DNA from: JBKPNZ01 sp046732895
Lineage (GTDB): Bacteria; Actinomycetota; Thermoleophilia; Solirubrobacterales; 70-9
DNA length: 6,495 bases
Reading direction: 5' to 3'
Assembly: GCA_046732895.1 (NCBI GenBank)
Contig: JBKPNZ010000036.1
Span: 1-6,495, forward strand
The translations under genes were made by a program, and so were the position numbers. The notes beneath the pieces are model-generated. The model ran no database searches and had not been told where the DNA came from. It saw only the letters and a list, made by a program, of their open reading frames with translations. Shown here piece after piece: positions 1 through 5,259 of this stretch (the first letter of the stretch is position 1; each line of letters begins with the position of its first letter).

Positions 1-1547
1 CGATGCCGATCCTCGCGCTGCCCGGAGTGCCCGTGCGCGCTCGCCTTGCGTGCATCCTCGCGCTGATCGCGATCTACGTGCCCGTGACCGGCGCGGGCCC
101 GTCGATCCAGCGAGCCGGGGTCATGGGTGCGGCCGGCATCGTCGCGGCCCTCTCCGGCCGTCCCGCGTCGCGCTGGTACGCGATGGCCCTGGCGGCCGCG
201 ATCACGCTCGTCATGAATCCGCGAGCAGCCGGTGACGCGGGTTGGCAGCTGAGCTTCGCCGCTGTCGCGGGAATCGCGCTCTGGGCCGCACCGCTGCGCG
301 AGCTCTTCGGTGCAGGGGCCCGGACGAACGGGGTCCGCAGCGCGATCGCCGAGGGCGCGGCGGTGACCGTCGCCGCCACGCTCGCCACCGCGCCCCTGAT
401 GGCGCACCACTTCGAGGCCGTCTCGATCGCCGCGCTTCCCGCGAACCTGCTGGCCCTGCCGGCGGTGGCGCCGGTGATGTGGCTCGGCATGCTCGCCGCA
501 GCGCTCGGACAATTGCCGGGAGCGCCGGTCGAGCCCCTCACATGGCTCGCCGGGATGCTGGCCGCTTACGTGGCCCAGGTCGCCCACTGGTTTTCGCAGC
601 CGGGATGGGCCCAGGTCGACGTCAGGCTCCCTGGAGCCGTCGACCTGGCGGGCGCCTACGCGCTCCTCGCCTCGGCGATGGGCGTCGTCCTTGCGGCTGG
701 GCGCCGCCGCAGCGGGCTCGCCCTCAGCCCTGCCCGCGTGGCACCGCTCGCCGCTGGGATCGCGCTGGCGCTCGCTCTCCTTCTCCTCGTCCCCGCAACC
801 CCGGCACGCCCGGCCCCTCCCGCGACGGGACTACGCGTCACCGTGCTCGACGTGGGGCAGGGCGACGCGATCGCCCTGCAGCCGGCTGATGGCGAGCCCA
901 TCCTCGTCGATGGCGGGCCGCCAGGCGACGCACTCGCCGAGAAGCTTCGCGCGATCGGGATCGACGACCTGGCCGCGGCCGTCGTCACGCACGATCAGGC
1001 CGATCACGCCGGTGGGATCGCCGACCTCCTCGGCACCTTCCCGGTAGAGCGCCTCGCCTACGCTCGCGCAAGCCGGCCCCTGCTCGCGGACGCCGGCGCC
1101 GCCGGGGCCGAGCGCCTGCGCCTGGCCGAGGGCTCCGAGATCGATTCGGGCTCGCTTCGAGTACAGGTGCTGTGGCCGCCGCGAACGATGCTGGACGCGC
1201 ACGGCGCCGACCCGAACCAGCTGGCGCTCGTTCTCCTGGCCCGCTGGCGCCGCTTCGAGATGCTCTTGACGGCCGACGCCGAGGCCGAAGCGGTGCCGCT
1301 CGATCCAGGCCCGATCGACGTCCTCAAGGTCGCGCACCACGGCAGCGAGGACACCGGCCTGGCCGCTCTCTTGAATAGCGCGGCCCCTGGGCTGGCCGTG
1401 ATCTCAGTCGGAGCGGACAACCCCTACGGCCATCCGGCGCCGGCGACAATGTCGACCCTCGGCGAGCATCATGTCCCGGTGATGCGCACGGACGTCGACG
1501 GAGACATCGCGATCGACGTCAATCGGAAAGGCTGGACGGTGGATTGA
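1..1547 (+). CDS. comEC: ComEC/Rec2 family DNA-uptake channel, 5'-truncated
   Basis: This is the C-terminal 514 residues of ComEC, the inner-membrane protein that moves single-stranded DNA into the cytoplasm during natural transformation. The reading frame is open to the left edge, so the Met codon at nt 3 is internal; family members are usually about 700-800 residues, and the N-terminal domain and first helices are missing. Visible residues 1-235 are the end of the Competence domain, with repeated hydrophobic segments (about 14-36, 57-71, 82-95, 115-168, 180-197, 213-233). One more helix lies at 246-265. Residues 277-507 form a metallo-beta-lactamase-like domain: VLDVGQGDA (281-289), THDQADHAGG (329-338), LLTADAE (421-427), KVAHHGS (442-448), NPYGHP (473-478). 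The third position of the H-x-[HD]-x-D-H motif is Gln332, which is atypical. The gene ends in TGA at 1545-1547. A competence role is inferred from the family; the missing part could hide a defect. Confidence 0.95.
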   Translation, partial: MPILALPGVPVRARLACILALIAIYVPVTGAGPSIQRAGVMGAAGIVAALSGRPASRWYAMALAAAITLVMNPRAAGDAGWQLSFAAVAGIALWAAPLRELFGAGARTNGVRSAIAEGAAVTVAATLATAPLMAHHFEAVSIAALPANLLALPAVAPVMWLGMLAAALGQLPGAPVEPLTWLAGMLAAYVAQVAHWFSQPGWAQVDVRLPGAVDLAGAYALLASAMGVVLAAGRRRSGLALSPARVAPLAAGIALALALLLLVPATPARPAPPATGLRVTVLDVGQGDAIALQPADGEPILVDGGPPGDALAEKLRAIGIDDLAAAVVTHDQADHAGGIADLLGTFPVERLAYARASRPLLADAGAAGAERLRLAEGSEIDSGSLRVQVLWPPRTMLDAHGADPNQLALVLLARWRRFEMLLTADAEAEAVPLDPGPIDVLKVAHHGSEDTGLAALLNSAAPGLAVISVGADNPYGHPAPATMSTLGEHHVPVMRTDVDGDIAIDVNRKGWTVD

Positions 1548-1551
1548 GATT

Positions 1552-1567
1552 GGCGGATGCGTCCGTC
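1552..1567 (+). other. Small hairpin just after comEC
   Basis: GGCGGA (1552-1557) can pair with TCCGTC (1562-1567), with one G-U pair, around a TGCG tetraloop, four bases after the comEC stop. No T-tract follows, so it is not a convincing intrinsic terminator. Stems this short are common by chance at this GC content. Confidence 0.2.
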
Positions 1568-1576
1568 GGCGGTGAG

Positions 1577-1582
1577 TAGTCT
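1577..1582 (+). promoter_or_regulatory. Possible -10 element upstream of the small membrane protein gene
   Basis: TAGTCT fits the loose TANNNT pattern of actinobacterial sigma-A -10 hexamers and is one of few A/T-containing spots in this GC-rich gap. It would place the transcript start near 1589, giving a leader of about 32 nt that includes the Shine-Dalgarno at 1605. No good -35 lies at 16-18 bp; TTGGCG at 1550-1555 is 21 bp away, which is long. The gene may also be read through from comEC. Confidence 0.3.
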
Positions 1583-1604
1583 GCGCGCGTCTCGTCAGCG
1601 AAAC

Positions 1605-1610
1605 AGGAGG
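1605..1610 (+). promoter_or_regulatory. Strong Shine-Dalgarno (AGGAGG)
   Basis: A perfect AGGAGG sits 10 nt before the ATG at 1621. It fixes the start of the 134-residue membrane protein and is the only clear Shine-Dalgarno in the window; holA, rpsT, murJ and lepA lack one. Confidence 0.8.
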
Positions 1611-1620
1611 ACCGAACCGA

Positions 1621-2025
1621 ATGGAAGCCGCGACCCCGCCGCCTGAGCCCAGCCTAGCGACGGCCCCGCCGCCCACTCCTGCGGCCAAGGCCGGAGGCGG
1701 TCTCCGGGCCGGCGCGGTGCTCCTCGCCCTCGTGCTCGCCTTCGGCGCCGCCGTGATGATCGTCGCCGCCGGCGACATCCACGACACCCCGACGCTGGAG
1801 GAGATCAAGAGCGGGGAGCGGGCGGTTCCCGCCGACAGGGAGTACTTCGATGGCTCCGAGTCCAAGCGGAACATCGTGACCGCGCTCGCCTACGCCAGCG
1901 GCGTCGTCGGGGGGCTCGCCGTGCTGGCTGCACTCGCGTTTGCGATCACGGGGCGCAATGGCCGCCTGATCTGGATCCTGACCGCGATCGCAATCGTGCT
2001 CGCCGGAATCGCGCTGATCATCTAG
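1621..2025 (+). CDS. Hypothetical three-helix membrane protein, 134 aa
   Basis: I do not recognise this protein. The ATG start is supported by AGGAGG 10 nt upstream; the stop is TAG at 2023-2025. Residues 1-28 form a Pro/Ala-rich, probably disordered tail. Three hydrophobic segments follow at about 29-51, 86-109 and 115-134. Between the first two lies a polar, acidic loop (52-85) containing HDTPTLEEIKSGERAVP. The short GRNGR turn (111-115) between helices two and three is positively charged. By the positive-inside rule this suggests a cytoplasmic N-terminus, an external acidic loop and a C-terminus ending in or just outside the membrane. No enzymatic motif or lipobox is visible. It lies 73 bp after comEC and 75 bp before holA on the same strand, so it may share transcription with either, but nothing shows a role in DNA uptake or replication. 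Codon usage matches its neighbours, so it is probably real and native. Confidence 0.85.
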   Translation: MEAATPPPEPSLATAPPPTPAAKAGGGLRAGAVLLALVLAFGAAVMIVAAGDIHDTPTLEEIKSGERAVPADREYFDGSESKRNIVTALAYASGVVGGLAVLAALAFAITGRNGRLIWILTAIAIVLAGIALII

Positions 2026-2061
2026 GCGCGCCGCCGGGACAACCTGGGTCGGCCGGTTGCG

Positions 2062-2083
2062 GAGGGCTCGTCGTGGCGCCCTC
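2062..2083 (+). other. Inverted repeat just upstream of the holA -10
   Basis: GAGGGC (2062-2067) is perfectly repeated in inverted form as GCCCTC (2078-2083) with a 10-base spacer. It ends one base before the putative holA -10 hexamer, so it covers the -35 position. A second, weaker pair lies just upstream: CAACC (2040-2044) and GGTTG (2055-2059), also with a 10-base spacer. They could be an operator or RNA hairpins ending the upstream transcript (no T-tract), or chance. Confidence 0.25.
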
Positions 2084-2084
2084 G

Positions 2085-2090
2085 TAGACT
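2085..2090 (+). promoter_or_regulatory. Possible -10 element of holA
   Basis: TAGACT fits TANNNT and ends 10 bases before the GTG at 2101. Transcription would start near 2097, giving an almost leaderless mRNA, consistent with the lack of a Shine-Dalgarno before holA. No recognisable -35 is present at normal spacing. Confidence 0.35.
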
Positions 2091-2100
2091 CGCTGCGCGC

Positions 2101-3084
2101 GTGAGCGAGATGAAGCCCGCATATCTGATCGCCGGCACGGACCTGGCGAAGATCGACGCCGCGGTCGCCCGCCTGCGTGCTCGTGCTGAGCGCGAGGGCG
2201 GGCCCGGCGCACTCGAGGCCTTCGGCGCCGAGCCGGGTGCGGCGCCCGCGGCAGAGGCCCTCGTCGCCGCGATTCCGGCCATGTCGCTGACGGCCTCGCG
2301 TAGATACCTGCTCGCCGAGGGCGTCGAGCGCTGGCCCGCCAAGCAGGCCGCGCCCGTGCTCGATGCCCTCGCGACGCTGCCCCCGGACGTCACCATCGTC
2401 CTGGTTGCGCGTGAGGAGCCTCCGAAGGTCCGGGCGCCCAAGGCGCTCGGCGAGGCCATAGAGGCCGCCGGTGGAGAGGTCTTCTCCTATGCCGCACCCC
2501 GCCCGCGGGATCTGCCGTCGTGGCTTGGCAAGGAGGCCGCGCGTCGTGGCTTTCAACTCGACGCCGACGCCGCGCGCCTGCTGGTGGAGCGGATGGGCGA
2601 CGGGACCGTTCGGCTCTCGACCGAGCTCGATCGGCTGGCGCTCTGGGCCGGCGATGGCGGGACGGTCACGGCCGATGACCTCGCGGACATGGTGGCCGAC
2701 ACCTCCGAGGAGGCCGTCTGGTCGCTCTCCGACGCGATCGTGAGCCGCGAGCTCGGCGCGGCGCTCGAGGCCGCCGAGCGCCTCGTCGCCCAGGGAGAGG
2801 CGGTCACTCCGCTCGTCTATCAGGCGGCCAAGCGCCTGCGGGAAGCGCACCAGGCCATTGCGGAGCTGGAACGCGGGCGAACTGCCAAGGAGGTCGAGTC
2901 CTCGCTTGGCATGCACCCCTATGCGGCGAAGATGCTCGTACGGCGCGTCCGCGGGACGACGATCGAGGAGGTGCGCGCGGCGTCGTGCGCGATCGCCGAC
3001 CTCGAGTGGTGGACCCGTGGGGGCGCCGACTATCCGGAGGATGTGGCCCTGACGCTGGCGGTCCGGCGCGCCGCCGGAGGCTAG
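2101..3084 (+). CDS. holA: DNA polymerase III subunit delta (clamp-loader subunit)
   Basis: HolA is the delta subunit of the clamp loader; it binds the beta sliding clamp and opens the ring so it can be placed on primed DNA. The 327 residues are within the normal family length. The N-terminus KPAYLIAGTDLAKID (5-19) is the usual first strand and helix of the delta fold, and no Walker A motif is present, as expected because delta does not bind ATP. The lid region includes PSWLGKEAARRGFQLD (139-154) and ELDRLALWAGDGG (175-187). Residues about 206-327 form the helical collar domain, with GMHPYAAKMLVRRVR (270-284) and WWTRGGADYPED (303-314). The GTG at 2101 was chosen; the in-frame ATG at 2110 would remove only three residues, and neither has a Shine-Dalgarno. 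The gene follows comEC, as in many bacteria, and its TAG stop directly touches the rpsT stop on the other strand. Confidence 0.95.
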   Translation: MSEMKPAYLIAGTDLAKIDAAVARLRARAEREGGPGALEAFGAEPGAAPAAEALVAAIPAMSLTASRRYLLAEGVERWPAKQAAPVLDALATLPPDVTIVLVAREEPPKVRAPKALGEAIEAAGGEVFSYAAPRPRDLPSWLGKEAARRGFQLDADAARLLVERMGDGTVRLSTELDRLALWAGDGGTVTADDLADMVADTSEEAVWSLSDAIVSRELGAALEAAERLVAQGEAVTPLVYQAAKRLREAHQAIAELERGRTAKEVESSLGMHPYAAKMLVRRVRGTTIEEVRAASCAIADLEWWTRGGADYPEDVALTLAVRRAAGG

Positions 3085-3099
3085 TTAGGCGCCGGCGCG
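3067..3099. other. Inverted repeat spanning the holA and rpsT stop codons
   Basis: CGCGCCG (3067-3073) pairs perfectly with CGGCGCG (3093-3099); two further pairs are possible inside after one mismatch. The loop holds both stop codons (holA TAG 3082-3084, rpsT TAA as TTA 3085-3087). Because it is symmetrical it could fold in both transcripts, but there is no T-tract on either side, so a bidirectional terminator is only a possibility. Confidence 0.25.
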
Positions 3100-3345
3100 G
3101 ATGCGGGCTGCGCGAGCCTTCTTGCGAGCGCCGTTGTTCGGGTGCAGCGCACCCTTCTGGACGGCCTTGTCGATGCGGGAGACGAGCGAGCGGTGCTCGC
3201 GGTCGGCCGCGTCGCCGTCACCTGCACCCGCCGCCTGCTCGAGCCGGCGGAAATGGGTCTTGACGGCGCTCGTCATGCGCCGGTTCTCGAGCCGCTCGCG
3301 CTCGGAGCGCTCGTTCCGCTTCTTCTGTGAGGCAATGTTCGCCAT
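3085..3345 (-). CDS. rpsT: 30S ribosomal protein S20 (bS20)
   Basis: S20 is a primary 16S rRNA-binding protein of the small subunit. The 86 residues match the family's usual length of about 86-88. Diagnostic parts are the start MANIASQKKRNERSERERLE, the central RRMTSAVKTHFRRLE (22-36) and the C-terminal region SRIDKAVQKGALHPNNGARK (56-75), which corresponds to the family's IDKA..KG.IH.N.A.RKK.R signature. Arg and Lys are abundant, as expected for an rRNA-binding helical bundle. The ATG (complement of 3343-3345) is fixed by this conserved MANI start. No Shine-Dalgarno precedes it: the 13 bases between the putative -10 TATCAT and the ATG are only G and C. The gene is convergent with holA with no intergenic base and divergent from murJ across 59 bp. 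A reversed rpsT next to holA is an arrangement known from other Actinobacteria, for example mycobacteria. Confidence 0.97.
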   Translation of the reverse strand: MANIASQKKRNERSERERLENRRMTSAVKTHFRRLEQAAGAGDGDAADREHRSLVSRIDKAVQKGALHPNNGARKKARAARIRAGA

Positions 3346-3358
3346 CGGCCGGCGGCGG

Positions 3359-3364
3359 ATGATA
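3359..3364 (-). promoter_or_regulatory. Probable -10 element of rpsT
   Basis: On the minus strand TATCAT (complement of 3359-3364) matches the -10 consensus TATAAT at five of six positions and ends 13 bases before the rpsT ATG. A start 7 bases downstream would leave a leader of only about 6-7 nt. No convincing -35 is seen; TTAGAG lies about 19 bp upstream. It is the best promoter-like element in the window. Confidence 0.45.
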
Positions 3365-3384
3365 GCGGGGGCGTGGTGATGCGC

Positions 3385-3390
3385 TCTAAC
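3385..3390 (+). promoter_or_regulatory. Weak -10-like element of murJ
   Basis: TCTAAC matches TATAAT at four of six positions and ends 14 bases before the murJ ATG at 3405. It lies in the 59-bp divergent gap shared with rpsT and inside a small palindrome, TGCG (3380-3383) and CGCA (3390-3393). There is no Shine-Dalgarno before murJ. The assignment is weak but there is no better candidate in the gap. Confidence 0.25.
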
Positions 3391-3404
3391 GCAGCCGTGG
3401 CCTC

Positions 3405-5069
3405 ATGACCGACGATCGCGGCCTCGACGCCGGCCCGATCGAGGTCACGGCCAGCGAGGAGGCGGGTGCCGAGGCGATCGCCTCCGCCGCGGAGTCGCGG
3501 GGCGAGCGCGCCGGGCGCCTGGCCCGTTCGACGGCGCTCTTCTCGGCAGCGACGAGCCTCTCGCGCGTTGCCGGCCTGGTGCGCGAGGTCTTCGCCGCTT
3601 CCTACTTCGGCCTGAGCGGAGCGATGTCAGCCTTCACGATCGCGTTCCAGGTGCCGAACCTGGTTCGAAGCCTGTTCGCCGATGCGGCGATTCAGGCGGC
3701 GTTCGTCCCGGTCTTCACCGAGCATCTCGAGCAGGGGCGCAGGCGGGAGGCGTTCCGGCTCGCCTCGACCCTGATCTACCTGGTCACGCTCGTCCTCACG
3801 GTCATGACGGCGTTCTTCATCCTGATCGCGCCGGTCCTGATGCCGCTGTTCGTCGGGGAGAAGGTTCCCCAGGACCTCACCGTGACCCTCTCTCAGGTCC
3901 TCTTCCCGATCCTGATCATGCTCGGGACGACGGGGATGGTCGTCGGCATCCTCAACAGCTACGACCGCTTCGGGGCGTTCGCGATCTCGCCCTTCTTCTG
4001 GAACGTCGCGATCATCGTCGTTCTCGTCGCTCTCTCGCCGGCCTTCTCCCACGACGATCGGATCTACGCCTACGCCATCGGGGTCCTAGTCGGGACCGCG
4101 ATCCAGCTGGCGATCCCCGCTTGGGACCTCCGCCACACGCCGTTTCGCCTGCTGCGGGTCTTCGACTGGCGCGGCCTGGAGGTCCGCCGCGTCCTGCTGC
4201 TCATGCTGCCGGTGACCCTCAGCCTCGGCCTGATCAACTTCAACCTCCTGATCAACTCGATCTTCGGCTCGCTCGTCTCCGAGGGAGCGCCGGCCGGGAT
4301 CGACAAGGCCTTCCGCATCTACATGCTGCCCCAGGGCATCTTCTCGGTGGCGATCACGACCGTCCTGTTCCCGACGCTTGCCCGCCTGGCGGCGCGGCGC
4401 GAATACGGCGAGCTGCGGGCCACGATGGCGAACGGCATGCGCCAGATCATGTTGCTGCTCGTCCCTGCCGCGGCGGCCATGCTCGTGCTGTCGGAGCCGA
4501 TGATCCGCCTTGTCTACGAGCGCGGCGAGTTCACGTCCGGCGATACGGATCTGGCTGCGACCGCGCTCCTGTGGTTCTCGTTCTCGCTGCCGCTCAACGG
4601 CCTCTTTTTGCTTCTGACGAGGACGTTCTTCAGCCTTCAGCGGCCGTGGGTGCCGACGGCGATCTCGGGCATCAATCTCGCGATCACGGCCATCGGCGCG
4701 CTCGTCCTCTACGGCCCGTTCGGGGCGGGTGGGATCGTGGCGGCCACGGTGATCGCGACCGGGGCCAGCGTCCTCGCCCAGGTCTGGGTGCTGCGCGGGC
4801 AGCTCGGCAGACTCGAGCTCGGGCGGTTTGTGTGGACGGCGGTGCGTGTGACCGCCGCTGCGGCGGTTCTCGGCGCAGTGAGCTACGGGGTCTGGGACCT
4901 CCTCGACTCCGCCCTCGGGCGCGGGTTCGGCGGCCAGGTCATCTCGCTGTCCGTGGCCCTGGCCGCCGGCGGAGCGATCTACGTTGCCGCCGTGACGCTC
5001 TTGCGGATCCCGGAGGCGCAGCAGATCTGGGCCCTCTTCCGCCGCGGCGGCTCGCAAGGCGAGCGGTAG
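3405..5069 (+). CDS. murJ: MurJ/MviN lipid II flippase
   Basis: MurJ, a MOP-superfamily transporter, moves lipid-linked peptidoglycan precursor from the inner to the outer face of the cytoplasmic membrane. The 554 residues begin with a hydrophilic, acidic tail (1-40) absent from the E. coli protein, then about 14 hydrophobic segments between residues 45 and 533. The family signature is at SRVAGLVREVFAASYFG (53-69) and AFQVPNLVRSLFADAAIQAA (80-99). Aligning by eye with E. coli MurJ, the three cavity arginines R18, R24 and R270 correspond to Arg54, Arg60 and Arg304, so a functional flippase is likely. The positions of E. coli Asp39 and Arg53 are Ser75 and Ser89. FPTLARLAA (322-330) and LVYERGEFT (369-377) are further MviN-like segments. 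The ATG start has no Shine-Dalgarno; no better start is visible. The stop is TAG at 5067-5069. Actinobacterial MurJ relatives with large cytoplasmic or extracellular additions exist; this one lacks a long C-terminal extension. Confidence 0.95.
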   Translation: MTDDRGLDAGPIEVTASEEAGAEAIASAAESRGERAGRLARSTALFSAATSLSRVAGLVREVFAASYFGLSGAMSAFTIAFQVPNLVRSLFADAAIQAAFVPVFTEHLEQGRRREAFRLASTLIYLVTLVLTVMTAFFILIAPVLMPLFVGEKVPQDLTVTLSQVLFPILIMLGTTGMVVGILNSYDRFGAFAISPFFWNVAIIVVLVALSPAFSHDDRIYAYAIGVLVGTAIQLAIPAWDLRHTPFRLLRVFDWRGLEVRRVLLLMLPVTLSLGLINFNLLINSIFGSLVSEGAPAGIDKAFRIYMLPQGIFSVAITTVLFPTLARLAARREYGELRATMANGMRQIMLLLVPAAAAMLVLSEPMIRLVYERGEFTSGDTDLAATALLWFSFSLPLNGLFLLLTRTFFSLQRPWVPTAISGINLAITAIGALVLYGPFGAGGIVAATVIATGASVLAQVWVLRGQLGRLELGRFVWTAVRVTAAAAVLGAVSYGVWDLLDSALGRGFGGQVISLSVALAAGGAIYVAAVTLLRIPEAQQIWALFRRGGSQGER

Positions 5070-5078
5070 CCGTCGCCC

Positions 5079-5084
5079 TACCAT
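5079..5084 (+). promoter_or_regulatory. Possible -10 element for lepA
   Basis: TACCAT lies 10 bases after the murJ stop and fits TANNNT. If used, transcription would begin near 5091 and give a leader of about 170 nt before the lepA ATG. No clear -35 accompanies it, and lepA could instead be read through from murJ. Confidence 0.25.
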
Positions 5085-5089
5085 GTGTG

Positions 5090-5123
5090 GGCGGGCGAGC
5101 CGCAGTCTGGCGCCACGCCCGCC
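5090..5123 (+). other. Inverted repeat downstream of murJ
   Basis: GGCGGGCG (5090-5097) pairs perfectly with CGCCCGCC (5116-5123), and GCC/GGC (5099-5101 with 5109-5111) can extend the structure inside. It lies 20 bases after the murJ stop. No T-tract follows, so a terminator, a lepA leader structure or chance are all possible. Confidence 0.28.
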
Positions 5124-5160
5124 GCGCCCGGCCGTCGCATCTCGGCGTCCTCGCCTGCTC

Positions 5161-5177
5161 GTGTGCCCCTGGCACAC
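5161..5177 (+). other. Perfect 7-bp hairpin in the lepA leader
   Basis: GTGTGCC (5161-5167) and GGCACAC (5171-5177) are perfect inverted copies around a CCT triloop, 82 bases before the lepA ATG. It could fold in RNA or be a protein-binding palindrome in DNA. It does not match operators I know (LexA, CIRCE, NrdR). It is followed by TTCGC rather than a T-tract. Confidence 0.35.
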
Positions 5178-5259
5178 TTCGCAGGCTGCGTCCTTGACCT
5201 GCTCGGCCGGTCGAGCCCGGCGCACCGCCAGACCACAACTCGACCGCCCAACGCCCGCC

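Noticed and set aside
3..5. ATG at nt 3 as the true comEC start
   Set aside because: The visible protein begins inside the membrane Competence domain; the family's N-terminal third is missing, so the gene continues beyond the left edge.
1654..2916. 420-codon open frame on the minus strand opposite the small membrane gene and holA
   Set aside because: It runs across two good plus-strand genes and an intergenic gap, is Arg/Gly/Glu-rich low-complexity and resembles no family. Long antisense frames are an expected by-product of GC-rich third positions.
3101..3379. Plus-strand frames opposite rpsT
   Set aside because: They are reverse-strand shadows of the clearly recognisable S20 gene.
5170..5186. 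Sigma-54-like site starting TGGCAC before lepA
   Set aside because: The downstream GC of the -12 element is not at the required spacing, and Actinobacteria generally lack sigma-54.
5194..5199. TTGACC as a -35 element for lepA
   Set aside because: It matches five of six -35 bases, but no A/T-containing -10 hexamer lies 16-19 bases downstream.
5083..5259. In-frame ATG at 5083 as a longer lepA start
   Set aside because: It adds 59 Arg/Pro-rich residues with no likeness to LepA; the ATG at 5260 aligns exactly with known LepA N-termini. The 5083 ATG also overlaps the promoter-like TACCAT.
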